A stretch of 12,212 nucleotides of DNA from Brevundimonas sp. UBA5936 (GCA_002430835.1 DJDA01000066.1:1-12212), one strand, 5' to 3'. Positions 1 to 6,836 are shown, counted from the stretch's first letter. Translations and numbers: made by a program. Notes: a model not told the origin generated them from the letters alone.

Positions 1-107
1 CCGTTGATCGCCACCCGCGCGCCCTGCCCTGCAAAGGCCCGCGCCGCCGCCGCGCCCACGCCGCGCGCCCCGCCGGTGATGAGAACGATCTGATCGCGGA
101 TTTCCAT
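1..107 (-). CDS. Short-chain dehydrogenase/reductase, N-terminal fragment (cut by window edge)
   Basis: The first 35 codons of a gene running off the left edge are readable. The start ATG is at 107-105 and the protein begins MEIRDQIVLITGG. Residues 11-18 read TGGARGVG, the TGxxxGxG dinucleotide-binding loop of classical SDR enzymes, placed just after the first beta strand as in that family. The following helix (AAAARAFAGQGARVAIN) leads to the second strand of the Rossmann fold. SDR enzymes are NAD(P)-dependent oxidoreductases with very varied substrates. The active-site Tyr-Lys motif and the C-terminus lie outside the window, so the substrate cannot be inferred. No strong Shine-Dalgarno is visible upstream. 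The gene diverges from the hydrolase starting at 245. Confidence 0.85.
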   Translation of the reverse strand, partial: MEIRDQIVLITGGARGVGAAAARAFAGQGARVAIN

Positions 108-184
108 GAGAACAACTCGCAAATTCTGAACCAACCTCAGCCATAGGCCGCGCCCGCCGCCAAGGCCAGCGGCGCCTGAAAGAA

Positions 185-221
185 CAAGGGTTGCCCTTGC
201 GCCTCGCTTCGCCGACTAACT
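185..221 (+). promoter_or_regulatory. Candidate promoter with small inverted repeat ahead of the hydrolase gene
   Basis: Positions 185-199 form a 6+3+6 inverted repeat (CAAGGG, TTG, CCCTTG). Within it TTGCCC (191-196) could serve as a -35 element, with ACTAAC (215-220) 18 nt further on as a -10 element, roughly like the alphaproteobacterial housekeeping pattern. This would start transcription shortly before the ribosome binding site at 234-238. The assignment is by eye only and the match is modest. Confidence 0.25.
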
Positions 222-244
222 CGGAAGACGCTCAGGAGACATCT

Positions 245-1168
245 ATGCTGACCCTCGCCGCCGCCCTGCTGCTCTCGCCGGTTTCGACGCCGGTCGAACT
301 GTCGTCCAACCCCGCGCCGCTGCACGGAACCCTGCTGACGCCCGAGAGCCCGATCCGCGCGGCGGCCGTCATCCTGCCCGGCTCGGGCCCGACGGATCGT
401 GACGGCGACAGCCCGCAAGTCGGCATCCGGGCGGCGACCTATCGCCTGCTGGCGGAGGGTCTTGCCGAGCGCGGCGTCGCCTCCATCCGCATCGACAAGC
501 GCGGCATCGGCGAAAGCGCAGCCGCTGGTCCTTCCGAAGCCGACCTGCGCTTTTCAACCTATGCGGACGACGCCCGCGCCTGGGCCGCCGAGGCGGCGAC
601 GAAGACGGGCCGCCCGTGCGCCTGGCTGATCGGCCACAGCGAAGGCGCCCTGGTCGCGCTGGCCGCCGTGACGGAGGGCGACGACAAGGTGTGCGGCCTG
701 GTGCTGTTGTCCGGCGCCGGACGTCCGGCGGGAACAGTGCTGCGCGAGCAACTGACCAGCCTGCCCGAGCCGCTGAAGGCCGAGGCCTATGCCGTCGTCG
801 GCGAATTGGAGGCGGGCCGCACGGTCGCCGAACCGCCTGCATCGCTGGCCGCCCTGTTCCGGCCCTCGGTCCAGCCCTACCTCATCTCCTGGCTGGCGCT
901 GGATCCGGCGAAAATGGCCGCCGCCTATGACGGCCCGATCTTCATCGGCCAGGGGACCACCGACATTCAAATCAGCCTGACCGACGCCGAAGCGATCAAG
1001 GCGGCCCAGCCGCGCGCCGAACTCGTCGTCTGGGACGGCGTCAACCACGTCCTGAAGGTCGCGCCCGCCGAACGCGCCGCCAATATCGCGACCTATATGG
1101 CCCCCGCCCTGCCCTTGGCGCCCGGCGTGGTCGAAGCAGCAGCGGATTTCATCCTGAAACCGCGCTAG
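245..1168 (+). CDS. Alpha/beta hydrolase, probably exported (serine hydrolase, substrate unknown)
   Basis: A 307-residue protein. I chose the ATG at 245 because AGGAG lies at 234-238, six bases upstream, and because this start gives a hydrophobic leader (LTLAAALLLSPVS, residues 2-14) that looks like a short signal peptide. An upstream in-frame TTG at 191 would bury that leader. Fold markers appear in order: HG at 27-28, the PGSGPTDRDG oxyanion-hole loop at 45-54, the nucleophile elbow GHSEG at 130-134 (Ser132), a probable acid Asp240 in the GTTDIQ segment, and a probable catalytic His268 in VNH. This is the layout of small bacterial serine hydrolases annotated as alpha/beta hydrolase or lysophospholipase-like. 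The substrate is not evident. It ends 3 nt from the end of the convergent TyrA-type gene. Confidence 0.9.
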   Translation: MLTLAAALLLSPVSTPVELSSNPAPLHGTLLTPESPIRAAAVILPGSGPTDRDGDSPQVGIRAATYRLLAEGLAERGVASIRIDKRGIGESAAAGPSEADLRFSTYADDARAWAAEAATKTGRPCAWLIGHSEGALVALAAVTEGDDKVCGLVLLSGAGRPAGTVLREQLTSLPEPLKAEAYAVVGELEAGRTVAEPPASLAALFRPSVQPYLISWLALDPAKMAAAYDGPIFIGQGTTDIQISLTDAEAIKAAQPRAELVVWDGVNHVLKVAPAERAANIATYMAPALPLAPGVVEAAADFILKPR

Positions 1169-1171
1169 GCC

Positions 1172-1906
1172 CTAATCGTCCAGTTCCGCCCGCGCCTGTT
1201 CGGCCAGGTCGAAGAAGCGGCGGCGGACTTCGGCGGCGAAGGGGTTGTCGTGTTCGATGGCGCGGAACACCGCTGCGCTGTCGTGGCGGACCATGTCGAC
1301 GCCCTGCATGACGCGCTCGAAGCTGGTGGTGGTCATGCGTGTCGGCAGCGGCTCCATCGCCAGCAAGACCTTGGCGATCAGATGGGTCAGGCCCTGCACC
1401 GTCGCCGCCTCGCGGTCGTGATCCTCGGGCGTGACGACGAAGACCTTGAGCCCCAGCGCCCTGCGGCAGAAGGCGGCGACGCGCCACGCCGCCTTGTCGC
1501 CGCGCACCGGACAGACGGCGACCCTCAGCCCCGCGATGCCGTCCTTGCCGCTCTGGGGGCCGAACAGGGGGTGGGTTCCGACGATGCCGACGCCTGCGGG
1601 CAAGCCGTCCAGCATGACCTGCGCCGGCTTCACCTTCACCGATCCGACGTCGAGGATCAGGGCGCCGGGCGTCAGATGCGGCGCGATCGCCGCGACCGTT
1701 TCCGCCAGCGCGCCGACCGGCACGGCCAGCACCACCACCGGACAGGACGCCGCCTCTTTCAGCGTGGTCAGCCGCGCCAGCCCCTCGCCGTCGCTGATCG
1801 CCGGATCATGGGCGAGGATGTCGAACCACGGCGACAGATGTTTCGCCGTCAGCCGCCCAAAGGCGCCGAAGCCGATCAGGCCGAGTTGAGGCTTTGGGCC
1901 GCTCAC
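1172..1906 (-). CDS. Prephenate/arogenate dehydrogenase family protein (TyrA-type, short form)
   Basis: A 244-residue protein that starts with GTG. Residues 12-17 (GFGAFG) are the Rossmann NAD(P)-binding glycine motif. DVGSVK at 86-91 and GTHPLFGPQSG at 110-120 are TyrA signatures carrying the family's conserved Ser (S89) and His (H112). EDHDR at 161-165 and QGLTH at 171-175 match the later conserved region. TyrA enzymes oxidatively decarboxylate prephenate or arogenate in tyrosine synthesis, in the cytosol. It is shorter than typical TyrA proteins (about 280-370 residues) and has no ACT or chorismate mutase domain, so it may escape tyrosine feedback inhibition or act on a related substrate. 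The GTG overlaps the dihydroorotase stop by 4 nt, which implies translational coupling. I left out the symbol tyrA because another full-length copy may exist elsewhere. Confidence 0.88.
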   Translation of the reverse strand: MSGPKPQLGLIGFGAFGRLTAKHLSPWFDILAHDPAISDGEGLARLTTLKEAASCPVVVLAVPVGALAETVAAIAPHLTPGALILDVGSVKVKPAQVMLDGLPAGVGIVGTHPLFGPQSGKDGIAGLRVAVCPVRGDKAAWRVAAFCRRALGLKVFVVTPEDHDREAATVQGLTHLIAKVLLAMEPLPTRMTTTSFERVMQGVDMVRHDSAAVFRAIEHDNPFAAEVRRRFFDLAEQARAELDD

Positions 1907-3240
1907 CCCGCCAGCGTCTCCTGGAACCGCACCGGGCGGCCGTGGGCCTGACCGATCAGTTCGCCGTCCTTCATGACCACGCGGCCGCGCACGATGGTCG
2001 CCACCGGCCAGCCCGTCGCCTCGAAGCCGTCGAAGGGGGTCCAGCCGCAGCGCGTGGCCTGCTGGTCGTGTGTGATGGTCTTCTTGGCCTTCAGGTCGAC
2101 GATGGTCAGGTCGGCGTCATAGCTGACGGCCATCCGGCCTTTGTTGGCGGTGCCGAACACGCGCTGCGCCCCGCCCGAGGTCAGGTCGATGAAGCGTTCC
2201 AGCGACAGGCGGCCATTCGCCACGTGCGTCAACATCAGCGGCACCAGCGTCTGCACCCCCGGCATCCCCGACGGCGAGGCCGGATAGGGCTTGGATTTTT
2301 CTTCCTTGGTGTGCGGCGCGTGGTCCGAGCCCAGCACATCGGCCACGCCCTGCTGCATGCCCCACAGCCACAGGGCGTCGACGTGCTCCTGCGAGCGGAT
2401 CGGCGGGTTCATCTGGGCGTAGGCGCCGAGCCGTTCATAGGCTTCCGGCGCGACCAGCGTCAGGTGCTGAGGCGTGATCTCGACGGTGGCGACGTCCTTG
2501 TGGAAACGCAGGAACTCCATCTCGTCCTTCGTCGTGACGTGCAGGACGTGGATGCGGGCGCCGGTCTCTTTCGCCAGCCCGACCAGACGGCGGGTGGACA
2601 TGATGGCGCTTTCGGCGTCGCGGACCTCGGGGTGGCTGGTCCAGTCGCCGGTGCGGGCCAGGTTGCGGCGCTCGACCAGGCGGTATTCGTCTTCCGAGTG
2701 GAAGGTGGCGCGGCGGCGCACGTTCGACAGCACCTTGCGCACGCCCTCGTCGTCGGCGATCAGCAGGTCGCCGGTCGAGGCGCCCATGAAGACCTTGACC
2801 CCACAGCAGCCCGGCAGGCGCTCCAGGTCGGCCAGATGCTCGGCGTTCTCATGCGTGCCGCCGACGTAGAAGGCGTGGTCGGTCCACATCCGATCCTTCG
2901 CCCGCGCCAGCTTGTCGGCCATGGTGTCGGGATCGGTCGTATTGGGGTTGGTGTTCGGCATCTCGAACACGGCGACGACGCCGCCCAAAGCCGCCGCGCG
3001 GCTGCCGGTTTCGAGGTCTTCCTTCCACTCCAGCCCCGGCTCGCGGAAGTGGACCTGGGTGTCGATGACGCCCGGCAGGACGGTCAGGCCGGTGGCGTCG
3101 AACACCTCTCCGGCCGAGGCCTGCGACAGGTCGCCGATGAAGGCGATGCGCCCGTCGATGACGCCGACGTCGGCCTTGCCCCGCCCGGCGTGGTTGGCCA
3201 CTTCGCCGCCCCGAACGATCAGGTCATAGGTCTGGATCAT
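1903..3240 (-). CDS. pyrC: Dihydroorotase, class I type (amidohydrolase superfamily)
   Basis: A 445-residue protein. The ATG at 3240-3238 is chosen because AGGAG lies 8 nt upstream; the open frame extends further, but without a ribosome site. Dihydroorotase interconverts carbamoyl-aspartate and dihydroorotate, step three of pyrimidine synthesis. Motifs: VIDTQVHFREPG (58-69), MPNTNP (94-99), VKVFMG with the candidate bridging Lys149, FHSEDE with His181, HVLH with His234, NPPIR (278-282) and GSDHAPHT with Asp306. The first metal-binding His of the usual DxHxH is Gln62 here (codon CAG at 3057-3055). I recall this DTQVH variant from other alphaproteobacterial dihydroorotases, but cannot check it. 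The gene lies 66 nt downstream of the GT9 gene and overlaps the TyrA-type gene. An amidohydrolase with another cyclic amide substrate is possible. Confidence 0.85.
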   Translation of the reverse strand: MIQTYDLIVRGGEVANHAGRGKADVGVIDGRIAFIGDLSQASAGEVFDATGLTVLPGVIDTQVHFREPGLEWKEDLETGSRAAALGGVVAVFEMPNTNPNTTDPDTMADKLARAKDRMWTDHAFYVGGTHENAEHLADLERLPGCCGVKVFMGASTGDLLIADDEGVRKVLSNVRRRATFHSEDEYRLVERRNLARTGDWTSHPEVRDAESAIMSTRRLVGLAKETGARIHVLHVTTKDEMEFLRFHKDVATVEITPQHLTLVAPEAYERLGAYAQMNPPIRSQEHVDALWLWGMQQGVADVLGSDHAPHTKEEKSKPYPASPSGMPGVQTLVPLMLTHVANGRLSLERFIDLTSGGAQRVFGTANKGRMAVSYDADLTIVDLKAKKTITHDQQATRCGWTPFDGFEATGWPVATIVRGRVVMKDGELIGQAHGRPVRFQETLAG

Positions 3241-3306
3241 CGCGCATCTCCTGAAGTTCCGGCGCTTATGCGCGCCGAAGCCTTGGAGACGCAAGCCGAG
3301 GGGCGT

Positions 3307-4263
3307 TCAGGCCGCCCGTTCAGCCAGCAGCTTCTTCGCCGCCTTCAGCACTCGCTCATAGGGCAGGTCCATCATGTGCTGGATGTGCTGGTTCAGGCGC
3401 GGGTCCAGTTCGCGGAACTCGTCGAGGGTGCGCGGGCCGCGCACGGCGACGCCGGTCCACGGGCGTTTCAGCGTCTCATCCGAAGGGCCGAAGACCGCCA
3501 CCGCCGGAACGCCCGCCGCCACCGCCAGCTGGGTCCACAGGGAGTCGCCGCCCAGATAGAGATCCGCGTGCGACAGGGCCGCCGCCGTCTGCAGTCGGGT
3601 CAGCCGCCCCTGCAGCTCGATCACCCGGTCGCGCTTGACCGCCGAGCGGACGGTCTGGGCCGCGTCGCGATCCGCCTCCTCGCCCACGATCATCAGCCGC
3701 CCGCCCGCCAGCGGCCCGCCCTCGCCCAGCAGGGAGATGGCGATCTTGGCGTAGCGATCGGCGGGCCAGCGCTTGCCGATCCAGTCAGCGCCCGGCCCGA
3801 TGGCCAGGATCGGGCCCGAACCCGACGGGATCAGGGCGTCGGCGGCTTCCTGCGTGTCGCGGCTGATGAACAGTTTCGGCGCCGGAATCTCGTCCAGTTG
3901 CAGGGTCCGCGCCGCCTGCTCGACCAGATGCAGGCCCGGCGCCGCCTTGTCCTTCACCGCCCGACGCTGACGCCGCAGCTTGCCCGACAGGGTCGAGCCG
4001 CGCATGTCGACCACCAGCCCCCAGTTGGTCTCGCGCACCTGGTTCCACAGGGCGATCCAGTCCCAGCGCCCGTCGCGATCCAGGGTGATCAGCCGCTGAA
4101 GGCGCGGCAGGTCGGCGAACAGCGGCGCGCTGGCCGGCGAACCGACGACGGTGAAGGTCGCCTGAGGGATAGCCTCAACAAGCTGGGCCAGCGCCCCCGA
4201 CGACAGGACCGCCTCCTCGGCGTCCGCCTCGGCGATGTAGAGGATCGGAAAACGACCATGCAT
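3307..4263 (-). CDS. Glycosyltransferase family 9 (LPS heptosyltransferase-like)
   Basis: A 318-residue protein with the two-domain layout of GT9 enzymes (GT-B fold), which move heptose or related sugars from ADP- or NDP-sugar onto the lipopolysaccharide core at the inner face of the inner membrane. N-terminal landmarks: ADAEEAVLSSGALAQL (11-28), corresponding to the GDxxL acceptor-side motif but degenerate, and VVDMRGS (84-90). C-terminal landmarks: AIGPGADWIGKRWP (154-167) and LGGDSLWTQLAVAAGVPAVA (237-256) followed by VFGPSDE (257-263), the nucleotide-sugar binding region that in heptosyltransferases usually reads GxDSGxxHLAxAxGxP. His is replaced by Gln there. It is first of a minus-strand run with dihydroorotase and the TyrA-type gene. 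The ribosome site before the ATG is weak. The exact sugar and acceptor cannot be assigned. Confidence 0.85.
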   Translation of the reverse strand: MHGRFPILYIAEADAEEAVLSSGALAQLVEAIPQATFTVVGSPASAPLFADLPRLQRLITLDRDGRWDWIALWNQVRETNWGLVVDMRGSTLSGKLRRQRRAVKDKAAPGLHLVEQAARTLQLDEIPAPKLFISRDTQEAADALIPSGSGPILAIGPGADWIGKRWPADRYAKIAISLLGEGGPLAGGRLMIVGEEADRDAAQTVRSAVKRDRVIELQGRLTRLQTAAALSHADLYLGGDSLWTQLAVAAGVPAVAVFGPSDETLKRPWTGVAVRGPRTLDEFRELDPRLNQHIQHMMDLPYERVLKAAKKLLAERAA

Positions 4264-4409
4264 AAAGCGACTCTAGCCGGATTCTCTTCGGAATTCAGCG
4301 GGGATGCGGTGGAAGACCTTGTATCGGTTTGACGTTCGCCGCTTCAGCGGCGCCCTGACGCCTGCTTCGCCCCGCGCATTTTCGCCCGTCTTGCGCTAAA
4401 CGGCCGCCC
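4264..4409. promoter_or_regulatory. Divergent intergenic region between the GT9 and Cys-cluster genes
   Basis: This 146-nt region must carry promoters for both directions. For the plus strand, GCTAAACG (4395-4402) resembles the Caulobacter-type -10 GCTANAWC and lies so close to the ATG at 4410 that the transcript could be leaderless; no Shine-Dalgarno precedes that ATG. A TTGACG -35-like hexamer occurs at 4329-4334 without a clear -10 partner. A 6+2+6 inverted repeat (GCCGCT, TC, AGCGGC) follows it at about 4338-4351. All of this is by eye. Confidence 0.3.
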
Positions 4410-4955
4410 ATGTCCCTGCCCCTTCTTCCTGATCGCACCTGCGGCGGCTGCGTCGAGTGCTGTCGCGTGATCCCGCTGGACTTGCCTGAACTGGCCAAGC
4501 CGACGGGCGAGTTGTGCGCCTATTGTGTCGATGGGGCGGGGTGTTCCGTGCATGAGATCCGGCCGCAGACCTGTCGCGTCTGGTTCTGCCTGTGGCGGGC
4601 GGTCGAACTGTCCGACGACTGGCGGCCGGATCGCAGCGGAATCATCGTGCGCCCCGATGGGGTCGAGGACGGGATCATCACCCTCTATGTCCTGCGCCGC
4701 ACGGACTTCCTGGTGGGGATGGAGGTCTTCATCACCGTGGCGGGCTGGATCGCCGAGGGCATAGAGGTGGCGCTCAGCGTGCCCGGCCCGGTCGGAACCT
4801 ATCCCGCGCGCGCCGTCGTCACCGACTGGCTGCGGCCCGCCGTCGAGGAGGGCGACCCCGACGCCTTCGCCGCGCGCGTGCTCGCCTCGCTGGACCGGCT
4901 GGCCGCCCACGACTTCCAGCCGGACGGGATCACGGCGCGCTACGCCGTCGGCTGA
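4410..4955 (+). CDS. YkgJ-like cysteine-cluster protein (putative metal-binding, CxxCxxCC)
   Basis: A 181-residue protein with nine cysteines packed into the first third. Residues 11-18 read CGGCVECC, the CxxCxxCC signature of the YkgJ/UPF0153 group. Further cysteines are at 36, 39, 45, 55 and 60, the last two within RPQTCRVWFC, a typical second signature of the family. The group is predicted to chelate zinc or an iron-sulfur cluster; its molecular role is not established to my knowledge. The remaining two thirds form an acidic, mixed alpha/beta region without cysteine and with no motif I recognise. The start has no visible ribosome binding site, see the preceding promoter entry. The 3' end overlaps the convergent nucleotidyltransferase gene by 16 nt. 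Confidence 0.85.
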   Translation: MSLPLLPDRTCGGCVECCRVIPLDLPELAKPTGELCAYCVDGAGCSVHEIRPQTCRVWFCLWRAVELSDDWRPDRSGIIVRPDGVEDGIITLYVLRRTDFLVGMEVFITVAGWIAEGIEVALSVPGPVGTYPARAVVTDWLRPAVEEGDPDAFAARVLASLDRLAAHDFQPDGITARYAVG

Positions 4956-5524
4956 GAGCCGCCGACGACCGTGATCTCGGGCCAGCGACCGCGGGCGTTG
5001 GCGACTGCCCGGTCCCAGCCCTTGGCCAGGCCGCGCGTCGGATTGGGGCGGATGGTCATGGCGAACACGTCCTCCAGCCCGAAGGGGGCGACCACGCTGA
5101 GGCTGTCCTCCGCCTCCAACCGCACGCCGACGGCGAAGGCCGGAGCGACAAAGCGGGCCGGGGCGTCGTCGGTACAGGTCAGGGGATCATAAGGCTCGCC
5201 GAACTTGCCTTCGAACCACAGATGGACCCGCGCCTGGTTGCGCACCTCGACCTGATCGCGCGTCGGCGGCGCGAAGGCGGCCGCGACGCGCTTGATGACG
5301 ACGTCCTCGGCGTCCCATGAGGTATCGGCGTCGAAATAGCCGATGTCGTAATCCTTGATCCCATAGCCGACCGGGCGGCCGGTCTGGGCGTTCCACACCG
5401 CCTGGTAGACCGCGCCGGAGAACAGCCGCCAGTCGGGCAGTTCCAGGCCCCGCATCACGGTCAGCACATGCATCAGGCCCGCATCGGCGCGGACGATCTC
5501 AGTCAGGCGGGTTTCCAGGGTCAT
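4940..5524 (-). CDS. Nucleotidyltransferase family protein (DUF925 / NTP_transf_6 type)
   Basis: A 194-residue protein. Residues 55-65 read GIKDYDIGYFD, the strongly conserved acidic motif of the COG3575/DUF925 family, with Asp58 and Asp60 as probable metal ligands. VEVRNQARVHLWFEGKFG (92-109) is the second family hallmark. The N-terminal half (LPDWRLFSGAVYQAVWNAQTG, 29-49) also fits. The family is placed in the nucleotidyltransferase fold by similarity, but no substrate is known to me. It follows thiD on the same strand after a 41-nt gap, so it is probably the last gene of a sugE-thiD transcript. No strong Shine-Dalgarno precedes the ATG. Its stop lies inside the end of the convergent Cys-cluster gene. 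Confidence 0.87.
   Translation of the reverse strand: MTLETRLTEIVRADAGLMHVLTVMRGLELPDWRLFSGAVYQAVWNAQTGRPVGYGIKDYDIGYFDADTSWDAEDVVIKRVAAAFAPPTRDQVEVRNQARVHLWFEGKFGEPYDPLTCTDDAPARFVAPAFAVGVRLEAEDSLSVVAPFGLEDVFAMTIRPNPTRGLAKGWDRAVANARGRWPEITVVGGSQPTA
4946..4967. terminator. Stem-loop spanning the convergent gene ends
   Basis: Two perfect 7-bp arms, CGTCGGC (4946-4952) and GCCGACG (4961-4967), enclose an 8-nt loop that contains the TGA stop of the Cys-cluster gene (4953-4955). Its place at the junction of two convergent genes suggests a transcription-ending or mRNA-stabilising role. There is no T-run on either side, so it is not a classical intrinsic terminator. Confidence 0.3.
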
Positions 5525-5565
5525 GTCGTTCTGTGAGGGCGATTCCGACGCCGCGCCAAGCGGCC

Positions 5566-6393
5566 TCAGCCCCGCACCGGCCAGGCGTGATCCAGCGGGC
5601 CGTGGCCCTGGCCCAGACCCGGCGCGCGGCGGATGGCTTCGGCGACATAGGCCCAGGCTTCGGCGACGGCGACCGGCAGGGGCAGGCCCTTGGCGATCCC
5701 CGCCGCGCAGGCGCTGGCCAGGGTGCAGCCGGTGCCGTGCGTGTGGCGCGTCTCGACCCGCTCGCTCTCCAGCACCGTCTCGCCGTCGCCCGTCAGCAAC
5801 AGGTCGATCACCGTCGCCCCCGGCACATGGCCGCCTTTCATCAGAACCGCCCGCGCGCCCATCTTCAACAGCGCCTCGCCCGCGCGGCGCTGGCCGTCCA
5901 GATCGGCGACCGCCAGCCCGGTCAGGGCCTCGGCCTCAGGCGCATTGGGCGTCAGCAGGGCGGCGCGCGGCACCATCAGGCGGCGGACGGCCTCGACGGC
6001 GCGGTCCTCCAGCAGGGGCGAGCCGCCCTTGGCGATCATGACGGGATCGACCACGGCCAGAACGCCCGCCGCATAATCGATCAGGCCGGCGACCGCCTCG
6101 ACCACCTCGACCGAGCCCAGCATGCCGGTCTTCAGGGCGTCGGCGCCGATGTCGTCCAGCACCACCTTGGCCTGGGCCTCGATCACGTCCAGCGGCACGG
6201 CGTGGACGCCGTGAACGCCCAGGGTGTTCTGAATGGTGATGGCGGTGATCGCCGTGGCGGCGAACCCGCCCAGCATGGTCACGGCCTTGATGTCCGCCTG
6301 GATGCCCGCCCCGCCGCCGGAGTCGGAGCCGGCCAGGATGAGCACCCGGCCTCTTTTCGGCGCCTCGGAGGCGGCTTGAGGAGCATCGGTCAT
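5566..6393 (-). CDS. thiD: Hydroxymethylpyrimidine/phosphomethylpyrimidine kinase
   Basis: A 275-residue protein of the ribokinase-like fold, the normal length for ThiD, which phosphorylates HMP and then HMP-phosphate to HMP-pyrophosphate for thiamin synthesis in the cytosol. Landmarks: ILAGSDSGGGAGIQADIKA (19-37), the substrate-side signature; TIQNT (53-57); DALKTGML (85-92); DPVM (116-119); LTPNAPEAE (147-155); MKGGH (185-189); and HGTGCTLASA (219-228), the anion-hole and ATP site with Cys223 as in the family. The start ATG at 6393-6391 overlaps the sugE stop by 4 nt; the frame stays open upstream, but that is the antisense-like shadow of sugE. No thiamin riboswitch is recognisable upstream of the operon. 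Confidence 0.95.
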   Translation of the reverse strand: MTDAPQAASEAPKRGRVLILAGSDSGGGAGIQADIKAVTMLGGFAATAITAITIQNTLGVHGVHAVPLDVIEAQAKVVLDDIGADALKTGMLGSVEVVEAVAGLIDYAAGVLAVVDPVMIAKGGSPLLEDRAVEAVRRLMVPRAALLTPNAPEAEALTGLAVADLDGQRRAGEALLKMGARAVLMKGGHVPGATVIDLLLTGDGETVLESERVETRHTHGTGCTLASACAAGIAKGLPLPVAVAEAWAYVAEAIRRAPGLGQGHGPLDHAWPVRG

Positions 6394-6734
6394 GCCGTCA
6401 CGCCCGAAAACAGCTTCAACCCAACGATGCCCGCGACGATCAGCAGGATGCAGACCGCCCGCACCGCCGTCGCCGGCTCGCCATAGACGGCCACCCCGAC
6501 CACCGCCGCGCCCACGGCCCCGATGCCCGTCCAGACCGCGTAGGCCGTGCCGACCGGCAGGCGTTGCGTCGCCGCCCACAGCCCGACCATGCTGGCGGCC
6601 AAGGCTACGGCCACGCCCAGCGAAATCAGCGGCCGCTGCACGCCGACGTATTTGACGCCGGACGCCCAGCCCACTTCAAACAGCCCCGCCACCACGAGAA
6701 CCAGCCAGGGATTAAGAGACAGAAGCCAAGACAT
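6390..6734 (-). CDS. sugE: SMR-family guanidinium exporter (SugE/Gdx type)
   Basis: A 114-residue integral membrane protein with four hydrophobic helices (about 9-27, 35-54, 62-83 and 90-109), the classic small multidrug resistance plan. AGLFEVGWASGVKY (16-29) carries the essential membrane-embedded Glu20, and the Trp23 and Lys28 context is typical of the SugE/Gdx branch rather than EmrE. LPVGTAYAVWTGIGAVGAA (59-77) is almost diagnostic of that branch, whose studied members export guanidinium by proton antiport, while others confer low-level quaternary ammonium resistance. SMR proteins work as dual-topology or paired dimers; no partner gene is adjacent, so a homodimer is likely. It heads an apparent operon with thiD (4-nt overlap). 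I did not recognise any of the guanidine riboswitch classes in the leader. Confidence 0.92.
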   Translation of the reverse strand: MSWLLSLNPWLVLVVAGLFEVGWASGVKYVGVQRPLISLGVAVALAASMVGLWAATQRLPVGTAYAVWTGIGAVGAAVVGVAVYGEPATAVRAVCILLIVAGIVGLKLFSGVTA

Positions 6735-6769
6735 GACGGCTGAATGGCGGATGACGCATCTTCAGACAA

Positions 6770-6836
6770 GGGCTTCAAGCCCGATCGCTAGGGGGCTTTG
6801 CTTCTTGCTGAAAATCCAAAGCAGAGTTCAACCCCC
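6770..6836 (-). promoter_or_regulatory. Structured sugE leader: two adjacent stem-loops
   Basis: Read on the minus strand, in the order a sugE transcript would form them: first a stem with outer arms GGGG/CCCC (6791-6794 with 6832-6835) and inner arms GCTTTG/CAAAGC (6795-6800 with 6817-6822), carrying a one-sided 9-nt bulge and a 16-nt loop. Then comes a GGGCTT/AAGCCC hairpin (6770-6782), ending 35 nt before the sugE start. The arrangement suggests a regulatory leader but does not match the guanidine-I, -II or -III consensus as I know them. Confidence 0.35.

Noticed and set aside
191..244. TTG start at 191 for the alpha/beta hydrolase
   Set aside because: A good ribosome site (AGGAG, 234-238) points to the ATG at 245, which also gives a signal-peptide-like N-terminus.
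1894..4332. Very long plus-strand open frame (812 codons) opposite the TyrA-type, dihydroorotase and GT9 genes
   Set aside because: It is antisense to three genes with clear family motifs. In GC-rich genomes the frame opposite real genes often lacks stops. Its translation is rich in His, Arg, Gln and Gly with no recognisable domain.
5533..6486. 317-codon plus-strand open frame opposite thiD
   Set aside because: It is the antisense shadow of thiD, whose signatures are complete on the minus strand.
6394..6579. Extended N-terminus for ThiD from the open frame upstream of 6393
   Set aside because: The extra residues are Gly/Arg-rich and fall inside sugE in another frame, while the ATG at 6393 gives the normal ThiD length and forms an ATGA overlap with sugE.
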